In this document: positions 1 through 5,887 of the stretch, one piece after another
Numbering within the stretch: position 1 is the stretch's first letter
Layout: each line of letters begins with the position of its first letter
From: Candidatus Methylomirabilota bacterium
GTDB taxonomy: Bacteria; Methylomirabilota; Methylomirabilia; Methylomirabilales; Methylomirabilaceae
Length of the DNA stretch: 7,024 bases
Assembly: GCA_028869615.1 (NCBI GenBank)
Contig: JAGWRQ010000110.1
Location: 1-7,024 of the forward strand
Direction of reading: 5' to 3'
Program-made: the position numbers and the translations under genes
Notes under the pieces: model-generated
The model's input: only the letters and a program-made list of their open reading frames with translations
Databases searched by the model: none
Told to the model about the DNA's origin: nothing

Positions 1-654
1 CGGCGCCACAAACAGCTCCTCCATGATCCAGAAGGTGTGGCCCCACTCGTTCAGCGCCACATTCACAAAGATCATCGCAGGGCCGCCGACCGTCAGGATG
101 AACGGCAGGGAGTGCGCTTTAGCAAACAGGGGGATTCGAGTCCTGGCCCACATGTAGGCGTTGATCCCGATGATGATGTAGATCGGGTAGCTGAGATAGA
201 ACTCGATGATGTGGCTCGGCGTAAAGTCCGTATCGCGGATCACCGTCTGGTGCCAGGTCCCGTCCTGCTCGGTAAAGAAGCTGGCGCCCCAATAGACGGC
301 CCAGGCGAACGTCACGATCCACATCCCGAGACCCCAAAACCGCCTCAACTCCTCCTCCGGCGTGATTCGATCCAGATTCCGGTCGCGGGTCTTCCAGATG
401 TAGCCCAAAGTGAAGGTCAGCACCGACGCCTCGATGATCAACTCGCCGATGAGCATATTCCACCAGTAAACCCGGAAGTCCTCAGAGAAGAAGTCAAGGC
501 CTTTCGACCATGAGAAGTACTGCTGGTAAATCCGAATCAGGATGTAGAAGATGCTGATAGCTACCTGGCATTTAAAGAAGGTGCCCCAGCCAAACATCTG
601 TTCGGCCGACTCAGCACGCTTAGCAGGTGCGGCTTCTGTCCTGTACTGTGCCAT
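1..654 (-). CDS. pmoC: Particulate methane monooxygenase subunit C (PmoC/AmoC family), 3' end outside window
   Basis: Integral membrane subunit of the copper membrane monooxygenase that oxidises methane to methanol (or ammonia, in AmoC). I translated the minus strand from 654: 218 residues are visible, starting MAQYRTEAAPAKRAES and still open at the window edge. The family's metal ligands are present with exact spacing: D131 and H135 in DGTWH, H148 in FTPSH, N202 and H206 in NEWGH. They match Asp156/His160/His173 and Asn227/His231 of Methylococcus PmoC, including the 54-residue gap between H148 and N202. The next ligand (His245 equivalent) would fall two residues past the edge. Hydrophobic spans lie near 27-41, 60-92, 105-128, 149-172 and 182-201. 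A strong Shine-Dalgarno, AAGGAGG (664-670), sits 9 nt before the ATG. pmoA and pmoB should follow outside the window. AmoC or PxmC remain possible; PmoC is preferred from context. Confidence 0.95.
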   Translation of the reverse strand, partial: MAQYRTEAAPAKRAESAEQMFGWGTFFKCQVAISIFYILIRIYQQYFSWSKGLDFFSEDFRVYWWNMLIGELIIEASVLTFTLGYIWKTRDRNLDRITPEEELRRFWGLGMWIVTFAWAVYWGASFFTEQDGTWHQTVIRDTDFTPSHIIEFYLSYPIYIIIGINAYMWARTRIPLFAKAHSLPFILTVGGPAMIFVNVALNEWGHTFWIMEELFVAP

Positions 655-663
655 TCGATTCTT

Positions 664-670
664 CCTCCTT
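664..670 (-). promoter_or_regulatory. Shine-Dalgarno of pmoC
   Basis: The minus strand reads AAGGAGG followed by nine bases and then ATG at 654. It fixes the pmoC start; no other in-frame start nearby has such a site. Confidence 0.85.
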
Positions 671-750
671 ACACTCTGATCAATTTACATACATAGACTG
701 TACTACTCTCGAGACCGCTTATCTTCCTACGTTCTGTTGACGCTGATTCT

Positions 751-760
751 CACCTCCTTT
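751..760 (-). promoter_or_regulatory. Orphan Shine-Dalgarno-like sequence in the pmoC leader
   Basis: The minus strand reads AAAGGAGGTG, fully complementary to the 16S anti-SD core. It lies about 100 nt upstream of the pmoC start. No ATG follows at a usable distance, and the overlapping GTG frame closes after eight codons. It may be chance, a ribosome standby site or the relic of a leader peptide. Confidence 0.35.
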
Positions 761-847
761 GTCGCCACTGACGTAACCGGGTTAGGTTTGAGGTCGTTGT
801 TGATCCGGGAAAATCGCTCTTCGGAAACTCCGTTTTAAGAGACCTTT

Positions 848-877
848 AGCATATGCCGCCATCGGAACCCCTGTCAA
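848..877 (-). promoter_or_regulatory. Candidate sigma-70-type promoter for pmoC
   Basis: On the minus strand a perfect -35 hexamer TTGACA (877-872) is followed after 18 bp by TATGCT (853-848), a 4/6 match to TATAAT. Transcription would start near 841, giving a leader of about 190 nt. pmoCAB of several proteobacterial methanotrophs is driven by sigma-70-type promoters with long leaders, which fits. It is a sequence match only. Confidence 0.55.
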
Positions 878-956
878 GACCTTTTTACCGCCCGAACCCA
901 GTTCCAACTTCAACCCCGTTCACACCTGCCCACTGGACAATTTGTAATTTAAACTA

Positions 957-974
957 CGCAAGGATGATGCCAAA
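957..974 (-). promoter_or_regulatory. Candidate sigma-54 (-24/-12) promoter for pmoC
   Basis: The minus strand reads TTTGGCATCATCCTTGCG. It has the invariant GG (971-970) and GC (959-958) separated by exactly 10 bp, within TGGCAT-N5-TTGC (consensus TGGCAC-N5-TTGCW). The predicted start is near 946, about 290 nt before pmoC. The only other gene beside this gap encodes a sigma-54-dependent activator, which raises the chance that it is real. Deviations are T for C at the end of the -24 box and G after the -12 TTGC. Confidence 0.55.
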
Positions 975-1071
975 CGTGGTTACAATCCGAACCCATTCTG
1001 CTCCCACCTGTGAAATCAAGCAGTTCAAACGATGACTTAGAGGGAGACCCAGCCAGTCGCTAGAGAATTCA

Positions 1072-1098
1072 TAGTTAATTTTTGGGTAATTTTAACTA
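1072..1098. repeat. Inverted repeat TAGTTAA / TTAACTA, possible activator site
   Basis: TAGTTAA at 1072-1078 is matched by its perfect complement TTAACTA at 1092-1098. The arms are 20 bp apart, two helical turns, in an AT-rich patch. The centre lies about 140 bp upstream of the start predicted for the -24/-12 promoter, the usual range for a sigma-54 enhancer. Fis-type domains bind such dyads as dimers. It is a site only by position and symmetry. Confidence 0.35.
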
Positions 1099-1115
1099 GT
1101 ACGTCCCACGCTGCA

Positions 1116-1138
1116 ACACCTGTCCACCGACACCTGTC
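1116..1138. repeat. Direct repeat of ACACCTGTC next to the activator stop codon
   Basis: ACACCTGTC occurs at 1116-1124 and again, identical, at 1130-1138, with 14-bp periodicity. The second copy abuts the stop codon of the activator gene (1139-1141). It could be a tandem protein-binding site upstream of pmoC, or the trace of a mobile-element end; the sequence alone does not decide. Confidence 0.4.
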
Positions 1139-2794
1139 TCAGGCTGAGTCAATCTGCGTCTGCCGTTTCAGCCCGAACTGCTCCAGCTTGCGGTACAGCG
1201 TACTGCGGGAGATGCCGAGCTGCGCGGCCGCCTGCGAGAGGTTGCCCGCGCACTGCTGGACGATCTGGCAGATGAGCTGCCGTTCGGTCTGGGCCAGCCA
1301 CCCGCCGGGCGCCGGGCGCTCCGCTTCCCCGCGCGTGGTGCGGATCACCGCCGGAAAGTCCTCCCAGCGAATCTCCGGCCGCGGCAAGAGGACCCCGACC
1401 TGCTGCAAGACATTGCGCAGCTCCCGGACATTGCCGGGCCACGGATACGGGGTGAGCGCCAGGGCGCGCAGCGCCTCCTCGGTAAAGCGCAAGTCCGGGC
1501 AGTGCAGCGCGGCGGCCACGTCGGTCAGAAACGAGGCGGCCAGCAAGGGGATATCCTCCCGCCGCTCCCGCAAGGGGGGCAGGTGGATCGAGATGACATT
1601 GAGGCGGTAGTACAAGTCCTCCCGAAACAGCCCCTTGGCGACCTCTTTGAGCAGGTCTTTATTGGTGGCGGCAATGATGCGGACATCGAGCGGGACCGGC
1701 TGGCCGCTGCCGAGCCGGGTCAACTCCTGCTGCTCCAGCACGCGCAGGAGCGCCACCTGCGTGCTGGGGGCGCACTCGCTGACCTCATCGAGGAAGATCG
1801 TGCCGCCCTGGGCCTCTTCGAACCGGCCCGGCCGGCCGCCTTTGCGCGCCCCGGTGAAGGTGCCCTCTTCGTAGCCGAACAGCTCGGACTCGATCAGCTC
1901 CCGGGGGATGGCGCCGCAGTTGACCGCGATGAACGGCTGGAGCGCGCGGGGGGAGCTGGCGTGGATGGCGTGGGCGAGCATCTCTTTGCCGGTCCCCGAC
2001 TCCCCCGCGATCAGGACGGAGAGGGTGTTGCCGGCGGCGATCAGGCCGATCTTGGTGGCGTTGCGGAAGGCGGCGGAGGCGCCCACCAGATCGGCAAAGG
2101 TGTACTTGGCCCCGACGACGACCGCCTTGGGCTTGCGGGCGGGGGGCGGGTCGAGGCGGGGGGCGGCGGGGAAGAGCAGCGCGGCGGCGGGCGGGCCGGC
2201 GCGCAGCGCCACGCCCCACGCGGTGAGTAGCCGACCGCTGTGTCGACCGTAGACCTTGACCTCCTGCGGGATCGGCGACCCACGCGTCAGGAGGACGCGG
2301 CCGATCTCGGGTAGGTCCGGGTAGGCGGCCACGGACGGCGCAGCCGGGTCGAGCTGCAGCAGGTGGGCGGCGGCCCGGTTGCACAGCAGCACCTGCCCCT
2401 GGGCGTCCAGCACCAGCAGGCCGTCGCTCAGGTAATCGGCAACCACGCCGAGCGGCCCGAAGAGCCCCTCGGCGAGGACCTTTGGGCGCACGGGCGGCGC
2501 GAGGAGCGAGCCCGCCAGCAGTTCAATCACCAGATCGCTTTTGACGTGCGTGCGACAGAGCAGGACGTGGCCCTGAGCCTGTTCGCTCGCGGAGAGCACG
2601 TGCGCCGGCGGCTCGACCAGGGAGACCTGGCCGCTACGGACCCGAGCTTTGCACCCGCCGCACTCCCCATCCGCACAGCGGTAGTCCACCAGGCGCAAGC
2701 CCTGCCGCAGGGCGTACTGCAGGATCGGCTCGGTCGCCTCACACTCGATGGTGATGCCCAGCGGTTCAAATCGGACCTTGCGCTTGCGCGTCAT
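1139..2794 (-). CDS. Ferredoxin-PAS-AAA+-Fis sigma-54-dependent transcriptional activator
   Basis: Cytoplasmic enhancer-binding protein, 551 aa from the chosen start. Residues 1-95 form a plant-type [2Fe-2S] ferredoxin domain with C40-x4-C45-x2-C48 and C80, resembling the N-terminal electron-transfer domain of oxygenase reductases (MmoC/XylA type). Residues about 115-205 look like a PAS domain, followed by an Ala/Pro-rich linker (205-222). The AAA+ core has Walker A GESGTGKE (264-271), the sigma-54 loop as GTFTGA (311-316, normally GAFTGA), Walker B IFLDE (333-337), FREDLYYRL (390-398) and WPGNVREL (452-459). A Fis-type helix-turn-helix fills about 501-542. The ATG at 2794 is preferred because TTGAGG lies about 9 nt before it and the ferredoxin fold starts at once. 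A start at 2917 would add 41 low-complexity residues and overlap the helicase stop. It most likely regulates the adjacent pmoC in response to redox state or oxygen; this is inference. No specific gene name is recognised. Confidence 0.93.
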   Translation of the reverse strand: MTRKRKVRFEPLGITIECEATEPILQYALRQGLRLVDYRCADGECGGCKARVRSGQVSLVEPPAHVLSASEQAQGHVLLCRTHVKSDLVIELLAGSLLAPPVRPKVLAEGLFGPLGVVADYLSDGLLVLDAQGQVLLCNRAAAHLLQLDPAAPSVAAYPDLPEIGRVLLTRGSPIPQEVKVYGRHSGRLLTAWGVALRAGPPAAALLFPAAPRLDPPPARKPKAVVVGAKYTFADLVGASAAFRNATKIGLIAAGNTLSVLIAGESGTGKEMLAHAIHASSPRALQPFIAVNCGAIPRELIESELFGYEEGTFTGARKGGRPGRFEEAQGGTIFLDEVSECAPSTQVALLRVLEQQELTRLGSGQPVPLDVRIIAATNKDLLKEVAKGLFREDLYYRLNVISIHLPPLRERREDIPLLAASFLTDVAAALHCPDLRFTEEALRALALTPYPWPGNVRELRNVLQQVGVLLPRPEIRWEDFPAVIRTTRGEAERPAPGGWLAQTERQLICQIVQQCAGNLSQAAAQLGISRSTLYRKLEQFGLKRQTQIDSA

Positions 2795-2913
2795 CCTCGA
2801 TGTCCTCAATTGTGCGGGGCGGTCACCCGCGCCTCGTCGGCGGGGGTCGGTGTCGTGTGTTCTCCCGCCACTCGTAGCAACTCTTGTTCCAGGCCGAGGG
2901 GCGGGGCAGGCGC

Positions 2914-4146
2914 TCACACATCCTCGGTCTTCGTCGATTTCCGGCCCTGGCGGACACTATTACGATTCTTAGAAGCTGTGGTTGCACTAGCAGCCGTCCC
3001 TGGCGCAAACACCGATTCGTCCGGCCATTGCACGGGGATCTTGAACCCGATATATTTCTCGATCGCGTCAAGCGACAGCACATATTCCTCGTCAGCCAAG
3101 CTGATCGCCTTACCGGCCGCCCCGGCCCGCGCCGTTCGTCCGATCCGGTGGACGTAATCTTCCGGATCCTGGGGGAGGTCGTAGTTGATCACATGACTGA
3201 CCGCCTCGACATGCAGCCCGCGCGATGCAACGTCGGTCGCCACCAGGATCGGCAGCGTGCCCGCTTTAAACTTGGCAATAATCCGAAGGCGCTTGCGCTG
3301 ATCGATACTCCCGCTGATCATATCGGCCCGGAAGCCGCACCGGACCAGTTTATCGGTGAGCCGCTCGGCGCCCTGCCTGGTATTCGAAAAGATGAGGATC
3401 CGTTGCCATGCCTCGCGCTGGAGCAGCCAGCGCAGCAGCCGAAACTTCTCTTGCTTCTCGACGTGAAAGAGCAGGTGTTCAACCTTGTCCACCGTGACCT
3501 GCTCGGGAGAAATGGCGACCTTGATCGGGTTATTCATAAATTCATACGACAGTTCCATCTCTCGGAAGGAGAGCGTCGCCGAGAAGAGGAATGACTGGCG
3601 CTTATGGTAGGGGGGAAGTCGTCTCAGCAGAAAGCGAAGGTCTTTGATGAATCCCATATCGAACATCCGGTCGGCCTCGTCCACAACCAGGACCTCGACT
3701 TGAGAGAGTTCGTAGACCCCCTGTTTGAAGTAATCGATGAGCCGCCCGGGTGTCCCGATGAGGATGTCTACGTTCTGTTGGAGCGCGTCCCGCTGTTTTT
3801 GATAGTCCACTCCTCCATAGACGGCGAGCCGCGTCAGGCCGGTGAATCCACCCAGCAGTTCCGCATCCCACAAGATTTGCACGGCCAGCTCACGTGTGGG
3901 GGCCAGGACCAGGGCGCGGGGGGCGCCAGGAAGCGTGGGACGCCTTGAGCGGAGCAGTCTGACGAAGAGGGGGATCAGGAAGGCGGCCGTCTTGCCGCTG
4001 CCGGTCTGGGCTTGCCCGGCGATATCTTTCCCCGCCAGGGTGAGCGGCAGTGTCTCGGCCTGGATCGGCGTGCACTGAGTGAAGCCGGCTGTCTCTATCC
4101 CCTTACGAATCGACTCGGGAAGCGAGAAGGCGTCGAAGGTCGTCAT
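2914..4146 (-). CDS. rhlB: RhlB-like DEAD-box ATP-dependent RNA helicase
   Basis: ATP-dependent RNA helicase, 410 aa, cytoplasmic; RhlB-type enzymes unwind RNA for the degradosome and in cold adaptation. All superfamily 2 DEAD motifs are visible: Q motif GFTQCTPIQ (21-29), motif I AQTGSGKT (46-53), Ia PTRELA (83-88), TPGR (132-135), DEAD (156-159), SAT (189-191), VATDVASRGLH (302-312) and HRIGRTARAG (333-342, with Ala where Gly is usual). Several stretches (IKDLRFLLRRLPP, KRLRII, YVHRIGRT) are close to the E. coli RhlB sequence as I remember it. The tail after about 375 is short, low-complexity and basic, as expected for an RNA-binding extension. The ATG has no clear Shine-Dalgarno. A good promoter lies about 90 nt upstream. 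The activator gene follows 119 bp downstream on the same strand, so read-through is possible. Confidence 0.94.
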   Translation of the reverse strand: MTTFDAFSLPESIRKGIETAGFTQCTPIQAETLPLTLAGKDIAGQAQTGSGKTAAFLIPLFVRLLRSRRPTLPGAPRALVLAPTRELAVQILWDAELLGGFTGLTRLAVYGGVDYQKQRDALQQNVDILIGTPGRLIDYFKQGVYELSQVEVLVVDEADRMFDMGFIKDLRFLLRRLPPYHKRQSFLFSATLSFREMELSYEFMNNPIKVAISPEQVTVDKVEHLLFHVEKQEKFRLLRWLLQREAWQRILIFSNTRQGAERLTDKLVRCGFRADMISGSIDQRKRLRIIAKFKAGTLPILVATDVASRGLHVEAVSHVINYDLPQDPEDYVHRIGRTARAGAAGKAISLADEEYVLSLDAIEKYIGFKIPVQWPDESVFAPGTAASATTASKNRNSVRQGRKSTKTEDV

Positions 4147-4242
4147 ACGCAGTTGTCGGACAGGACGGTCTCAGCAAGTCGTCCCGCAGGGCGCGCACCG
4201 GTCAGTCGATTATGTCTTGTAGGCGTATGCATACTCAGAATT

Positions 4243-4271
4243 ATTATGCCTCTCATCATTGGGATTGACAA
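4243..4271 (-). promoter_or_regulatory. Sigma-70-type promoter of rhlB
   Basis: On the minus strand TTGTCA (4271-4266, 5/6 of the -35 consensus) and CATAAT (4248-4243, 5/6 of the -10 consensus) are separated by exactly 17 bp. The predicted start near 4236 gives a leader of about 90 nt. It is the best consensus promoter in the window. Confidence 0.7.
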
Positions 4272-4295
4272 GGTAAATCCGTTGTGATAAAAATG

Positions 4296-4310
4296 CTCGG
4301 TTTTTCCGAG
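4296..4310. repeat. Small hairpin CTCGG-TTTTT-CCGAG, terminator-like on the minus strand
   Basis: CTCGG (4296-4300) and CCGAG (4306-4310) form a 5-bp stem with a 5-nt loop. On the minus strand it is followed by CATTTTTATC, the layout of a weak intrinsic terminator. No minus-strand gene lies just upstream to be terminated, so its role is uncertain; it could insulate the rhlB promoter. Confidence 0.3.
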
Positions 4311-4349
4311 AGCGGCCAAATGAACGTGTGATGGCGACGGATTGGACTA

Positions 4350-4369
4350 CAACCGAAGTCATTCGGTTG
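4350..4369. repeat. Perfect 8-bp inverted repeat with 4-nt loop
   Basis: CAACCGAA (4350-4357) and TTCGGTTG (4362-4369) are exact complements around GTCA. There is no T-run on either side, so it is not a standard terminator. It may be an operator or an RNA hairpin in the upstream region of the lipoprotein gene. Confidence 0.4.
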
Positions 4370-4449
4370 CCCAGCGGCAAAGATACTTGGTGGTCCGGAA
4401 GACCTTGTCGAAGGGCAGTTTCAGAAGCCCGCCCGTTGAGTCCCCCCTC

Positions 4450-4463
4450 GATGGCCCGCCATC
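4450..4463. repeat. Short dyad GATGGC-CC-GCCATC upstream of the lipoprotein gene
   Basis: A perfect 6-bp inverted repeat with a 2-bp centre, about 60 bp before the GTG start. Its size and symmetry suit a dimeric repressor or activator site, but nothing identifies the protein. Confidence 0.25.
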
Positions 4464-4524
4464 CGGGAAGCGTTGCTTAGAGCAGAAGTTCGTCCTAACC
4501 TTTTAACTTTCTACGGAGGTAACA

Positions 4525-4950
4525 GTGAAGCTGAGAAACGTGGTAACAGGAGCGCTCGTCTTAACCTTGGTTTTCCTTGCCGGCTGCGGAGGAGGGGGAG
4601 GGGAAGGAAAAGGGAACCCCTTAGGCGTGGCAGCACAGTTCATGGATCTGTACTATCACAAAGGGAACGTCCAGGAGGCGAAGGCGTTGGCGACACCTGA
4701 GACGGCCGAGAAGATCCAGGCTCCTGCAGAGGCTGCCGGAGAGCAGGAGATCTCGTACAACCTGAAAGAACAGAGCAGAGAGGGAAAACATTCGTACGCC
4801 CTGTATCAGATGACTATCAAGAGAAAAGAGGGTGAGCCCATTTATAAAACGGTCTCCCTCTTCGTCGATCTGGTCGATGGAGCCTGGAAGATTACCCTGT
4901 TTGATGAGAAGACCATGAGTGGACCACATCAGGAAACATCGAAGGGCTAG
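4525..4950 (+). CDS. Small DUF4878/NTF2-like lipoprotein
   Basis: 141-aa predicted lipoprotein exported and anchored to a membrane. It begins with a short basic n-region (MKLRNVV), a hydrophobic core and the lipobox LAGC with C21 as the lipidated residue, followed by a Gly-rich linker (21-32). The mature part (about 35-130) fits the DUF4878/NTF2-like fold: an initial helix FMDLYYHKGNVQEAKAL, a run of strands and a closing DGAWKITLFDE, the usual 'W+I' signature of this group. No catalytic residues are evident, so a binding or structural role is likely, but the function is unknown. The start is GTG with GGAGG (4515-4519) five bases upstream, which settles it over other frames. It is divergent from rhlB, and the VTT protein gene follows 200 bp downstream behind a terminator-like hairpin. 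Confidence 0.85.
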   Translation: MKLRNVVTGALVLTLVFLAGCGGGGGEGKGNPLGVAAQFMDLYYHKGNVQEAKALATPETAEKIQAPAEAAGEQEISYNLKEQSREGKHSYALYQMTIKRKEGEPIYKTVSLFVDLVDGAWKITLFDEKTMSGPHQETSKG

Positions 4951-5065
4951 TTTAGCCTTGACGTGACAGCTTTTGACCTGTTCGGTATCCGGTTCGCAGA
5001 CCAGTCAATCGCGGCGACGGAGTTCGCCGAATCAATTATCCCGCTGACCCATCCGGGATTCATAA

Positions 5066-5107
5066 CTCCTGCCGAAGGGCTCCTTTCGGTAGGAGCTATT
5101 GCTTTTG
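5066..5107 (+). terminator. Terminator-like hairpin after the lipoprotein gene
   Basis: CTCCTGCCGAA (5066-5076) pairs with TTCGGTAGGAG (5085-5095): 11 bp with one G-U pair and an 8-nt loop. It is followed by CTATTGCTTTTG, which is moderately T-rich. It lies 115 bp after the lipoprotein stop, so it may end that transcript before the VTT gene. The tail is imperfect, so it may be a leader hairpin instead. Confidence 0.5.
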
Positions 5108-5150
5108 AGGTGCGCCTACTCGGTTCACACCATATGAGAAGCCGTCATCG

Positions 5151-5882
5151 ATGAAGAAAACCAGCCTGCTCGCGGTCATTGTGAGCGGAACTATCGCCCT
5201 TGTTTTTGCTGTGGGCTGGGTTTCGCTGGATGGATGGCGAGAACTGCTCACCTATTACACGGACGAAGGGGCTGTAGCCCGGTACATCAAAACCTTCGGC
5301 CCGTATGGACCTCTCATCTTCATCGGGCTCCAGATCCTCCAGGTAGTGGCGGCGCCGATCCCTGGTGAGGCGACAGGCATCATTGGCGGATATCTCTTCG
5401 GGACCTTCGGAGGCTTCCTCTACTCCACTATTGGCCTGACCATCGGCTCTTGTCTCGCCTTCGGCTTGGGCCGATGGCTGGGACATCATTTTATCCGCCG
5501 CATCATCACACCGGAGACGTACTATAAGTTTTACTTTATTACACGGTCTCAGGGGAAGCTGGTCACCTTCCTGCTCTTTCTCTTCCCCGGCTTCCCGAAG
5601 GACTTCCTGTGCTACATCCTCGGCGCTAGTCCGCTGCCGTTTCGCACCTTCTTTTTGCTGAGCACTGTGGGCCGCATCCCTGGCACCTGGCTCCTCTCCA
5701 TGCAGGGAAGGGAAATTCGTACCGCCCACTATGGCACCTTTTTAGCCCTACTCTTCTTGGCGGTGGCAGGGCTCGCGGCACTCTACATATACCGAGACCG
5801 GGTTTTCAGGTGGATGAAGCTCCGTCAGCTGCAGAAAGAGCGCCGGCAGAGAGGTGCGGCGAGAGGCTCGGGGCTCGGATGA
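5151..5882 (+). CDS. VTT-domain (TVP38/TMEM64, DedA-like) inner-membrane protein
   Basis: 243-aa polytopic membrane protein. A hydrophobic N-terminal helix (about 5-24) is followed by an amphipathic segment and the VTT/SNARE-associated core: QVVAAPIPGEATGIIGGYLFG (64-84), a Gly-rich membrane span with GSCLAFGLGRWLG (99-111), and a second re-entrant half FLFPGFPKDFLCYILGASPLPF (143-164) with the GRIPGT turn (174-179). A last helix (about 195-213) precedes a strongly basic cytoplasmic tail (215-239). DedA/VTT relatives include phospholipid carrier flippases and proteins needed for membrane-potential homeostasis; the substrate here is unknown. The ATG at 5151 is chosen because it starts the hydrophobic helix; its Shine-Dalgarno (GAGAAG near 5135) is weak. 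No strong own promoter was found. Confidence 0.88.
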   Translation: MKKTSLLAVIVSGTIALVFAVGWVSLDGWRELLTYYTDEGAVARYIKTFGPYGPLIFIGLQILQVVAAPIPGEATGIIGGYLFGTFGGFLYSTIGLTIGSCLAFGLGRWLGHHFIRRIITPETYYKFYFITRSQGKLVTFLLFLFPGFPKDFLCYILGASPLPFRTFFLLSTVGRIPGTWLLSMQGREIRTAHYGTFLALLFLAVAGLAALYIYRDRVFRWMKLRQLQKERRQRGAARGSGLG

Positions 5883-5887
5883 ACTTA

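Larger units (their letters stand above)
655..847 (-). other. Long untranslated leader of pmoC
   Basis: This stretch lies between the sigma-70-like promoter candidate and the pmoC start, and would be a leader of roughly 190 nt. If transcription starts at the upstream -24/-12 site instead, the leader is about 290 nt. It contains the pmoC Shine-Dalgarno and a second full anti-SD match at 751-760. It has no strong hairpin, no terminator and no coding sequence I can support. Very short ATG-initiated frames of 4 to 5 codons occur, but none has a convincing ribosome site. Long leaders are known for pmo operons of other methanotrophs; any regulatory role here is inference. Confidence 0.5.
4147..4524. 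other. Divergent intergenic region between rhlB and the lipoprotein gene
   Basis: This 378-bp gap separates two divergent genes. It holds the rhlB promoter (4243-4271), a 10-bp palindrome GTATGCATAC (4225-4234) at the predicted rhlB start point, and three further inverted repeats at 4296-4310, 4350-4369 and 4450-4463. I find no tRNA and no open frame with a ribosome site. A minus-strand frame around 4380-4465 is open but has no start and looks fortuitous. No convincing plus-strand promoter for the lipoprotein gene could be picked; TTGCTT-N17-TAACCT before 4510 is weak. Confidence 0.6.

Noticed and set aside
745..760. Fragment of a 16S rRNA 3' end (the plus strand resembles GGATCACCTCCTTT)
   Set aside because: Only the anti-SD core and a few flanking bases agree; bases upstream do not resemble the 16S helix, so it is better read as a minus-strand SD-like motif.
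853..1035. 60-codon plus-strand open frame between pmoC and the activator
   Set aside because: No ribosome site, Pro/Thr-rich composition without domain character, and it covers both pmoC promoter candidates on the other strand.
1502..2384. Long open frames on the plus strand and in other frames over the activator
   Set aside because: They are by-products of very high GC content; the minus-strand frame carries all AAA+ and ferredoxin motifs.
2795..2917. Longer N-terminus of the activator (41 extra residues)
   Set aside because: It would overlap the helicase stop, is Arg/Pro/Gly-rich without structure, and the ferredoxin domain begins right after the ATG at 2794, which has an SD-like TTGAGG.
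4380..4470. Minus-strand open frame upstream of rhlB
   Set aside because: No start codon with a ribosome site, broken by a stop just upstream, and no recognisable domain.
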